DNA from: Candidatus Margulisiibacteriota bacterium
GTDB lineage: Bacteria > Margulisbacteria > WOR-1 > O2-12-FULL-45-9
Direction of reading: 5' to 3'
DNA: 5,177 bases
Assembly: GCA_028714935.1 (NCBI GenBank)
Contig: JAQTLJ010000092.1
Location: 1-5,177, forward strand
Part shown: one piece after another, positions 1 through 5,177 of the stretch
How the letters are laid out: each line of letters opens with the position of its first letter
How positions within the stretch are numbered: the stretch's first letter is position 1
Position numbers and translations under genes: made by a program
Notes under the pieces: generated by a model
Databases searched by the model: none
Told to the model about the DNA's origin: nothing
The model's input: the letters and a program-made list of their open reading frames with translations, nothing else

Positions 1-1
1 C

Positions 2-1384
2 CGCGAGTTGATCGCCGACAGCGTTGAAACCATGGCGCAGGCTTATGCGCTGGATGGCCTTGTCCTGTTAACCAATTGCGATAAGATCACTCCCGGCATG
101 CTGATGGCGGTGGGCAGGCTAAATATCCCGGCCATTGTCGTGACCGCCGGGCCGATGTACTCCGGCCGCCATGCCATGGTCAGGCGGTCGCTGGTACGCG
201 ATACTTTTGAAGCGCTGGCCAGGCACAAGGCGGGCAAGATGAGCCGGGAAGAACTGGACTGCCTTGAATTAGCTTCCTGTCCAGGCGCGGGCGCCTGTCA
301 GGGACTCTATACCGCCAACACTATGGCCTGCCTAACCGAAATAATGGGGATGTCGCTCCCCGGCTGCGGCACAGCGCTGGCGGTCTCGGCCAAGAAGCGG
401 CGGATCGCTTTCGAATCGGGCGAAAAAGCCGTGGAGCTGGTCAAAAAAAATATCACCACCCGCAAGATCATGAACACGAATGCTATCTACAACGCCATCG
501 TCCTGGATAATGCGCTTGGCGGATCGACTAACACCGTGTTGCACATCCCGGCTGTCGCCCATGACGCGGGCGTAAGCATCAGTCTCGACTTGTTCGACGA
601 AGTTAGCCGCAAGACCCCTCATATCACCAGCCTGCTCCCTTCCGGCGAATATTTCATGGAAGATTTTGAATGGGCAGGAGGGGTGCAGGGAGCAATGCAC
701 GCACTTAAGCACCGGCTGGTGAATAATCCGACAGCCAGCGGCAAAACGGTCTACCAGCTAGCAGCCGAGGGGGAGATATTTGACCACGATATCATCCGGC
801 CGTTACACCATCCTTATCATAAAGAGGGAGGTATTGCGGTCCTGAAAGGCAACCTGGCGCCTGACGGCGCGGTCGTGAAGCAGACCGCCGTTTCAGCCAA
901 GTTAATGAAATTCAAGGGAGAAGCGATCGTCTTTAATTCCGAGGAAGAGGCGATGAGGGCGATCATGGGGAGGGAGGTCAAGGCCGGCCACGTCGTGATC
1001 GTCCGCTATGAAGGCCCGAAAGGCGGCCCCGGGATGCGCGAGATGCTTTCCCCTACCTCAGCTATTGTCGGCCTGGGACTGGGGGGATCAGTCGCCCTGA
1101 TCACTGACGGCAGGTTTTCGGGCGGGACTCAAGGGGCCTGCATCGGCCATGTCTCACCGGAAGCGGCCGAAGGCGGCCCGATCGCGGTTGTAAAAAACGG
1201 CGATATTATCGAAATAGACATTCCGGGCAGAAAATTGAACTTGAAGATCAGCGATGCCGAGCTTGACCAACGGCTGTCCCACTGGAAACAGCCGAAACCT
1301 AAATTCACTTCCGGCTGGCTGGCGCGGTATCAGCAGATGGTGACTTCGGCCAGTACCGGGGCGGTTTTGAAATCGTCCGAATAA
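2..1384 (+). CDS. ilvD: Dihydroxy-acid dehydratase, 5'-partial (IlvD)
   Basis: Dehydrates 2,3-dihydroxy-isovalerate and 2,3-dihydroxy-3-methylvalerate to the 2-keto acids of valine and isoleucine; a cytosolic Fe-S enzyme. The frame is open from base 2 and begins RELIADS, an internal motif of the family, so the TTG at 8 is not a start. About 90-100 N-terminal residues, including the first cluster cysteine, lie outside the window (inferred from the usual length of about 550-560). Two of the three expected cluster cysteines are visible: NCDKITPGM (Cys codon 77-79) and GACQGLYTANTM (Cys codon 296-298). The C-terminal motif DGRFSGGT, with the serine proposed as catalytic base (codon 1118-1120), is followed by GACIGHVSPEA. 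The C-terminus WLARYQQMVTSAS is typical. There is no frameshift. The CQGLYTANTM form seems closer to archaeal and deep-bacterial variants than to E. coli, from memory only. Its last codons also hold the -35 element of a predicted ilvB promoter. Confidence 0.96.
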   Translation, partial: RELIADSVETMAQAYALDGLVLLTNCDKITPGMLMAVGRLNIPAIVVTAGPMYSGRHAMVRRSLVRDTFEALARHKAGKMSREELDCLELASCPGAGACQGLYTANTMACLTEIMGMSLPGCGTALAVSAKKRRIAFESGEKAVELVKKNITTRKIMNTNAIYNAIVLDNALGGSTNTVLHIPAVAHDAGVSISLDLFDEVSRKTPHITSLLPSGEYFMEDFEWAGGVQGAMHALKHRLVNNPTASGKTVYQLAAEGEIFDHDIIRPLHHPYHKEGGIAVLKGNLAPDGAVVKQTAVSAKLMKFKGEAIVFNSEEEAMRAIMGREVKAGHVVIVRYEGPKGGPGMREMLSPTSAIVGLGLGGSVALITDGRFSGGTQGACIGHVSPEAAEGGPIAVVKNGDIIEIDIPGRKLNLKISDAELDQRLSHWKQPKPKFTSGWLARYQQMVTSASTGAVLKSSE

Positions 1385-1403
1385 TGTGCTAAAATCCCCA
1401 ACA
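1367..1403 (+). promoter_or_regulatory. Predicted sigma70 promoter for leaderless ilvB mRNA
   Basis: TTGAAA (1367-1372, 5 of 6 to the -35 consensus) is followed by exactly 17 nt and then TAAAAT (1390-1395, 5 of 6 to the -10 consensus), preceded by an extended -10 TGC (1387-1389). The expected start lies 7-8 nt past the hexamer; the purine there is A1403, the first base of the ilvB ATG. The -35 overlaps the last ilvD codons and the spacer includes the ilvD stop. The discriminator CCCCAAC is C-rich. The elements are seen in the sequence; promoter activity and leaderless transcription are inferred. Confidence 0.6.
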
Positions 1404-3079
1404 TGGAACTCACCGGCGCAGAAGCGCTGCTCGAATCATTAAAACACGAAGGGGTCGATATCCTTTTTGGGTATCCGGGCGGACAGATCCTGCCGGTTTA
1501 CGACGCCCTTTATAAAGTTAAAGGGTTAAAACATATTTTGACCCGGCATGAGCAAGGAGCCGCTCACGCCGCCGACGGGTACGCCCGGGCAACCGGCAAA
1601 GTTGGGGTCTGTATGGCGACCTCCGGCCCCGGCGCTACCAATCTGGTAACCGGGATCGCCACCGCCTATATGGATTCGATCCCGATGGTCGCGATCACCG
1701 GCCAGGTCGGGACCGCATTTCTTGGGAAAGATTCATTCCAGGAAGCGGACGTAACCGGAATAACCCAGCCGATAACCAAACACAATTATCTGGTCAAGAA
1801 CGCGGCAGATATTCCCCGGATCGTAAAAGAGGCGTTCCATATCGCCCGGACAGGCCGGCCGGGCCCGGTCGTGATCGACGTTGCCAAGGATGCCCAGGTC
1901 CATAAAATCGACTTTAAATACCCTGACAGTGTTGATCTGCCGGGATATAAACCGAACTTGAAAGGGCATCCGAGACAGATCAAGGCCGCTTTCAAGATGA
2001 TCGATATCGCCAGAAAACCGGTCATCTACGCCGGCGGAGGCGTGATCGCCTCTAACGCCGCCAAAGAGCTCTTGGAGTTCGCTGAAAAATGTAATATCCC
2101 TGTCACGACCACTCTGATGGGGCTTGGCGCTTTCCCTGATACCCATAAATTGTCACTTCATATGCTGGGGATGCATGGAACCGCTTACGCCAATTATGCT
2201 GTCCAGGAATGCGACCTGCTGATCGCCATCGGCGCCCGTTTCGATGACCGCGTGACCGGGCACCTGCCGACCTTTGCGCCAAAAGCCAAACACATTCACA
2301 TCGATGTCGATCCGGCCGAGATCGGCAAGAATATCAAGGTCGATGTGCCGATCGTTGGTGACGCCAAACAGATCCTAAAAGACCTGATCGCCAAAGTCGA
2401 GATCGAAAAAGGAAAGCACGATGCCTGGCTCGAGCAGATCGCCGAGTGGAAAAAGAAATTTCCGCTGACTTACAAGAAAGACAAAGAACTGCGGCCGCAG
2501 TATATCATTGAAATGATCGACGAAGTGACGGGCGGCGAGGCGATCATCTGCACTGAAGTGGGACAAAACCAGATGTGGGCGGCACAGTACTATAAATATA
2601 CTAAACCGCGGACCTGGATCTCTTCCGGCGGCCTGGGAACGATGGGTTACGGTTTCCCGGCGGCGATCGGCGCGCAATTCGGCCGACCCGACGCGATCGT
2701 TTTCGACATCGCCGGCGACGGCAGCATCCAGATGAATATCCAGGAGATGGCAACCGCCGTCAACCACAAACTGCCGATCAAGATCGCGGTGCTTAATAAC
2801 TGCTATCTCGGCATGGTGCGCCAGTGGCAGGAAATTCTTTATGAGAAAAGGTATTCTCAAACCGATATGTGCGACAATCCAGATCTCGTCAAGATCGCGG
2901 AAGCATACGGCGCGGCCGGGATGAGAATAACTAAAGTTGATGAAGTGAAGAAAGCTTTGAACGAAGCCTTGAAGATCAAAGATCGGCCTTGCCTTCTGGA
3001 TTTCCGGGTGACGAAAGAGGAGAACGTTTTCCCGTTCGTCCCGCCGGGGCAAGCGATCAATGAGATGTTAATCGACTAA
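1403..3079 (+). CDS. ilvB: Acetohydroxyacid synthase large (catalytic) subunit
   Basis: A ThDP-, FAD- and Mg-dependent enzyme that condenses two pyruvates to acetolactate, or pyruvate with 2-ketobutyrate to acetohydroxybutyrate; it is the first common step of the branched-chain pathway and partners IlvN. The 558 residues match the family. The N-terminal ThDP (PYR) domain covers about 1-165, with GYPGGQILPVYDAL and the catalytic Glu50 in RHEQGAAHAADGYARA. The central domain covers about 190-325, with GARFDDRVTG from residue 277. The C-terminal ThDP (PP) domain has GDGS from residue 438 and, at the expected distance, LNNCYLGMVRQW (Trp475, the position tied to herbicide sensitivity in plant enzymes). 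ATG 1403 is the only usable start, since an in-frame TAA lies at 1382 and no ATG, GTG or TTG falls between. No Shine-Dalgarno sequence precedes it, which fits the predicted leaderless promoter. The stop is 1 nt before ilvN. Confidence 0.98.
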   Translation: MELTGAEALLESLKHEGVDILFGYPGGQILPVYDALYKVKGLKHILTRHEQGAAHAADGYARATGKVGVCMATSGPGATNLVTGIATAYMDSIPMVAITGQVGTAFLGKDSFQEADVTGITQPITKHNYLVKNAADIPRIVKEAFHIARTGRPGPVVIDVAKDAQVHKIDFKYPDSVDLPGYKPNLKGHPRQIKAAFKMIDIARKPVIYAGGGVIASNAAKELLEFAEKCNIPVTTTLMGLGAFPDTHKLSLHMLGMHGTAYANYAVQECDLLIAIGARFDDRVTGHLPTFAPKAKHIHIDVDPAEIGKNIKVDVPIVGDAKQILKDLIAKVEIEKGKHDAWLEQIAEWKKKFPLTYKKDKELRPQYIIEMIDEVTGGEAIICTEVGQNQMWAAQYYKYTKPRTWISSGGLGTMGYGFPAAIGAQFGRPDAIVFDIAGDGSIQMNIQEMATAVNHKLPIKIAVLNNCYLGMVRQWQEILYEKRYSQTDMCDNPDLVKIAEAYGAAGMRITKVDEVKKALNEALKIKDRPCLLDFRVTKEENVFPFVPPGQAINEMLID

Positions 3080-3080
3080 A

Positions 3081-3563
3081 ATGAAACATACTATAAGTGT
3101 AATAGTAGAGAATAAGCCGGGTGTTTTGCAAAGAGTCGCGGGGCTCTTTAGCCGCCGCGGGTTCAACATTGACAGCCTGGCCGTCGGCACCACAGAAAAG
3201 CCGGACATCTCCCGGATGACGATCGTCGTTGACGGCGACGAACAGACGCTGGAGCAGATCACCAAACAGCTTCACAAGCAGATCGATATCTTGAAGGTCT
3301 TCGACCTCCCCTACGAGCAGGCGGTGGAAAGAGAGCTTGCTCTGATCAAGGTCCATGCTAATGACAAGACGCGCGGGGAGATCACGCAGATCGTTGATAT
3401 CTTTAAAGCCAAGATCGTCGATGTCTCGGAAGACTCCGTGATCATCGAGGTCTCCGCCGAAAAAGAAAAAGTCGAAAGTATGCAGAAGTTGCTGGAAAAA
3501 TTCGGCATCCAGGAACTGGTCCGAACCGGAAAAATTGCTCTCCAGCGCGGGAGCGGGAAATAG
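3081..3563 (+). CDS. ilvN: Acetohydroxyacid synthase small (regulatory) subunit
   Basis: Regulatory partner of IlvB that activates the catalytic subunit and carries valine feedback inhibition. At 160 residues it has the normal length. The N-terminal ACT domain (about 1-75) contains VIVENKPGVLQRVAGLFSRR and GFNIDSLAVG. Asn11, Gly14 and Asn29 match by number the valine-site residues known from E. coli IlvH, so valine sensitivity is likely (inference). The C-terminal ALS_ss_C domain (about 84-157) begins VERELALIKV and ends IQELVRTGKIALQRG. The start lies 1 nt after the ilvB stop with no Shine-Dalgarno sequence, so translation probably depends on coupling to ilvB and on an unusually AT-rich start region. 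It is equivalent to ilvH in enterobacterial naming. Confidence 0.97.
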   Translation: MKHTISVIVENKPGVLQRVAGLFSRRGFNIDSLAVGTTEKPDISRMTIVVDGDEQTLEQITKQLHKQIDILKVFDLPYEQAVERELALIKVHANDKTRGEITQIVDIFKAKIVDVSEDSVIIEVSAEKEKVESMQKLLEKFGIQELVRTGKIALQRGSGK

Positions 3564-3570
3564 GAGGAGA
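3562..3570 (+). promoter_or_regulatory. Strong Shine-Dalgarno site of ilvC
   Basis: AGGAGGAGA begins inside the ilvN stop codon (TAG, 3561-3563) and ends 6 nt before ATG 3577; the AGGAGG core is 9 nt from the start. It fixes the ilvC start at 3577 rather than the in-frame TTG at 3535, which lies inside ilvN. It is the only strong ribosome-binding site at any of the five visible starts. Confidence 0.9.
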
Positions 3571-3576
3571 TTAAAT

Positions 3577-4572
3577 ATGGCTAAGGTTTATTATGATGGT
3601 GATGCGGATCTGGGGATATTGAAGGACAAGACGGTAGCGGTGATCGGTTTCGGCAACCAGGGGGCGGCACAGTCGCAGAATTTAAAGGACAGCGGCATTA
3701 AAGTCGTTATCGCCGAAGTTGAGGGTACGCCGAACTGGAAAAATGCCCAGGAAGCCGGGTTTGAAGTGATGTCGGCGGCCGAAGCGGCCAAGCTCGGCGA
3801 CATCGTCCAGATACTTATCCCGGATGAATTGCAATCCAAAGTTTATAAGGAGTCGATCAAGAAGTATATGAAGAAGGGGAAAACCTTGATGTTCTCCCAC
3901 GGCTTTAACATCCATTTCAAGGCGATCAAGCCGCCGAAGGATATTGACGTGATTATGGTCGCGCCGAAGGGCCCCGGTTCCATGGTCCGGGAAACATATA
4001 AGGAAGGCGCCGGTGTCCCCAACCTCATCGCCGTTTATCAGGATGCCAGCGGCCAAGCGAAGAATACCGCCCTCGCTTATGCCAAGGGGATCGGCGGGAC
4101 CCGCGCTGGCGTTTTTGAGACCACCTTCAAAGAAGAAGTGGAAACAGATCTCTTCGGCGAACAGACCGTCCTCTGCGGCGGCTGCACTTCACTCGTCAAA
4201 GCCGGGTTTGAAACGCTGGTTGAAGCGGGATATCAGCCGGAAATGGCTTATTTCGAATGCTGCCATGAACTGAAGCTTATCGTCGACCTTATCTACAAGA
4301 AGGGGCTTTTAGGGATGAGAAAAGATATCAGCAACACCGCCGAATACGGCGACCTGACCGTCGGGCCGAAGATCATCGACGAAAAAGTAAAGAAACGGAT
4401 GAAAAAAGCGCTCGACCGGATCCAGTCCGGTGCGTTCGCCCGTGAATGGTTGAAAGAGAATAAGGAAGGGTGCAAAAACTTTAATACCCTGCGCGAGAAA
4501 GACAAGAACCACCAGATCGAGAAGGTCGGCGGCGAGCTGCGCGGCATGATGCACTGGCTGAAGAAAAATTAG
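3577..4572 (+). CDS. ilvC: Ketol-acid reductoisomerase, class I (IlvC)
   Basis: Mg-dependent alkyl migration followed by NAD(P)H reduction, converting acetolactate or acetohydroxybutyrate to the dihydroxy acids used by IlvD. From ATG 3577 it has 331 residues, the class I size, and starts MAKVYYDGDADL, as this family does. The N-terminal Rossmann domain holds GFGNQG (24-29), catalytic His108 in FSHGFNIHF, and VAPKGPGSMVR (128-138). The C-terminal knotted domain has the metal ligands Asp191 and Glu195 in ETDLFGEQ, Glu227 and Glu231 in FECCHELK, and Ser252 in ISNTAEYG. The cofactor loop after strand beta-2 reads AEVEGTPNW (46-54), with Val48, Thr51 and Asn53 where NADPH enzymes usually have Arg, Ser and Ser; see findings. 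Position 30 is Ala where His or Arg is common (GSQGHAQ). The last base of its TAG stop is the first base of the next gene's GTG. Confidence 0.97.
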   Translation: MAKVYYDGDADLGILKDKTVAVIGFGNQGAAQSQNLKDSGIKVVIAEVEGTPNWKNAQEAGFEVMSAAEAAKLGDIVQILIPDELQSKVYKESIKKYMKKGKTLMFSHGFNIHFKAIKPPKDIDVIMVAPKGPGSMVRETYKEGAGVPNLIAVYQDASGQAKNTALAYAKGIGGTRAGVFETTFKEEVETDLFGEQTVLCGGCTSLVKAGFETLVEAGYQPEMAYFECCHELKLIVDLIYKKGLLGMRKDISNTAEYGDLTVGPKIIDEKVKKRMKKALDRIQSGAFAREWLKENKEGCKNFNTLREKDKNHQIEKVGGELRGMMHWLKKN

Positions 4573-5087
4573 TGGAAAAACCGTACGCGACCTTTGATAC
4601 TTCGCTGGGGAAGATCGTTTGTGAATTGTTCCCGACGATCGCTCCGCTTACGGTCAATAACTTTGTCGGACTGGCCAAGGGAACCAAAGAATGGACCGAT
4701 CCCAATACCGGGGAAAAGGTCACAAAACCGTTGTATAACGGGACGGTCTTCCATCGCGTTATCCCCAACTTTATGATCCAGGGGGGAGACCCGCTGGGCA
4801 ATGGCACAGGCGGGCCCGGCTATCAATTCGTTGATGAGTTCTCCGACGACCTTAAGTTCAACAAGATCGGGCGACTGGCAATGGCCAACTCCGGCCCGGG
4901 GACGAATGGCAGTCAGTTCTTTATTACCGTTGCCGAAACCTCCTGGCTCGACAACCATCACACGATCTTCGGCCAGGTAATTAAAGGCCAGGACGTGGTC
5001 AACAAGCTCGCTAATGTTGCGCGCGATGAAAGCGACCGGCCGCTTAAAGAAGTAAGCCTTAAATCGGTCACTATTTCCAATAAATGA
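4572..5087 (+). CDS. Cyclophilin-type peptidyl-prolyl cis-trans isomerase
   Basis: Catalyses cis-trans isomerisation of peptide bonds before proline and acts as a folding helper. No signal peptide is visible, so it is probably cytosolic. The 171-residue cyclophilin domain fills the protein. It starts YATFDTSLGKIVCELF and has a short insert, GTKEWTDPNTGEKV (37-50), before the active-site stretch FHRVIPNFMIQGGD. By alignment to human CypA the catalytic set is intact: Arg62, Phe67, Gln70, Ala105-Asn106, Gln115, Phe117, Trp125, Leu126 and His130. The GTG start shares its G with the ilvC stop; family similarity begins at residue 4-5, so GTG 4572 fits better than any internal Met. There is only a weak GAAG upstream, so coupling to ilvC translation is likely. 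No functional tie to the branched-chain pathway is known to me; it may simply share the transcript. The ATGA overlap with the next gene extends the operon. Confidence 0.95.
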   Translation: MEKPYATFDTSLGKIVCELFPTIAPLTVNNFVGLAKGTKEWTDPNTGEKVTKPLYNGTVFHRVIPNFMIQGGDPLGNGTGGPGYQFVDEFSDDLKFNKIGRLAMANSGPGTNGSQFFITVAETSWLDNHHTIFGQVIKGQDVVNKLANVARDESDRPLKEVSLKSVTISNK

Positions 5088-5177
5088 ACGAACTGATCGT
5101 CTTCTTATTAGCAGCCGCCCCTGTTTTCGAGGTCAGAGCATCAATTCCCTTAGGGATCGCGGTTTATAAACTCGCGC
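5084..5177 (+). CDS. COG2426-like small membrane protein, 3'-partial
   Basis: The start ATG overlaps the TGA stop of the cyclophilin gene (ATGA, 5084-5087), and 31 codons are visible before the window ends. The protein begins MNELIVFLLAAAPVFEVRA and continues with SIPLGIAVYKLA. A hydrophobic stretch directly at the N-terminus is followed by the pattern P-x-x-E-x-R-x-x-I-P-x-G. This resembles the first segment of the family annotated as putative small multi-drug export protein (COG2426 / Sm_multidrug_ex), where a PxFExRxxIP motif follows the first hydrophobic segment. The export function in that name is a database label and not established. There is no Shine-Dalgarno sequence; the 4-nt overlap suggests termination-reinitiation coupling. 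Family assignment rests on this short segment only. Confidence 0.72.
   Translation, partial: MNELIVFLLAAAPVFEVRASIPLGIAVYKLA

Noticed and set aside
8..10. TTG at 8 as the start of ilvD.
   Set aside because: The frame is open upstream to the window edge and the preceding codons encode Arg-Glu of the conserved RELIADS motif, so the gene continues to the left.
443..450. Run of eight A bases in ilvD as a programmed slippage site or sequencing frameshift.
   Set aside because: It encodes Val-Lys-Lys-Asn in frame and the protein is conserved on both sides, so nothing indicates a functional shift or an error.
1385..1402. T-box, attenuator or leader peptide between ilvD and ilvB.
   Set aside because: Only 18 nt are available; there is no hairpin, no run of Ile/Val/Leu codons and no T tract. 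Any such element would have to be upstream of ilvD, outside the window.
2375..3052. A 225-codon open frame on the minus strand opposite the 3' half of ilvB.
   Set aside because: It mirrors a strongly conserved ilvB region, its translation is rich in His/Arg/Asp/Phe with no recognisable domain, and it has no credible start signal. It is an antisense shadow of codon bias. The same applies to the antisense frames at 332-712, 1733-2146, 3682-4056 and 4569-4961.
3092..3103. TATAAG/TGTAAT at the start of ilvN as a -10 element.
   Set aside because: There is no -35-like hexamer at the right distance, and the transcript would start inside ilvN; the AT-rich stretch is better explained as an open translation start region.
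3535..3576. Possible 14-residue N-terminal extension of IlvC from TTG 3535.
   Set aside because: It lies inside ilvN, crosses the Shine-Dalgarno site as coding sequence, and the extra residues do not resemble the family N-terminus; ATG 3577 has an ideal ribosome-binding site.
5069..5086. A second leaderless-type promoter before the COG2426-like gene.
   Set aside because: The hexamer at the right distance (ACTATT/CTATTT) is a poor match and there is no -35-like sequence 17 nt upstream; the ATGA overlap explains the start.

Overview
The window carries a compact run of six genes, all on the + strand: ilvD (5' end cut by the window edge), ilvB, ilvN, ilvC, a cyclophilin-type peptidyl-prolyl isomerase, and the first 31 codons of a COG2426-like small membrane protein that runs off the right edge. 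Gaps between genes are 18 nt, 1 nt, 13 nt, a 1-nt overlap and a 4-nt overlap. There is no RNA gene, mobile element, CRISPR array, repeat array or convincing terminator, and no intergenic stretch longer than 18 nt.

The four ilv genes encode the common core of branched-chain amino acid synthesis. IlvB and IlvN form acetohydroxyacid synthase, IlvC performs the isomeroreduction, and IlvD the dehydration that yields the 2-keto acids of valine and isoleucine. The visible key residues are intact in all of them. The cyclophilin and the membrane protein have no obvious metabolic link to the pathway but appear to be translationally coupled to its end.

The organism is a bacterium using the standard code, with moderately GC-rich DNA (mid-50s percent by eye). 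It uses few Shine-Dalgarno sequences here: only ilvC of the five visible starts has a strong one. The proteins look like those of deep or uncultured bacterial lineages (Margulisbacteria/Saganbacteria- or Omnitrophota-like), but this is an impression and cannot be settled without a search.

The most notable signal is at the ilvD-ilvB junction. A near-consensus sigma70 promoter (TTGAAA, 17-nt spacer, extended TGC-TAAAAT) lies across the ilvD stop codon and places the expected transcription start on the A of the ilvB ATG, predicting a leaderless ilvB mRNA. The second is the IlvC cofactor loop, which lacks the usual Arg/Ser phosphate contacts and carries acidic residues, suggesting relaxed NADPH specificity or NADH use. 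I see no undescribed multi-gene system; this is mostly an ordinary biosynthetic operon with some interesting details.
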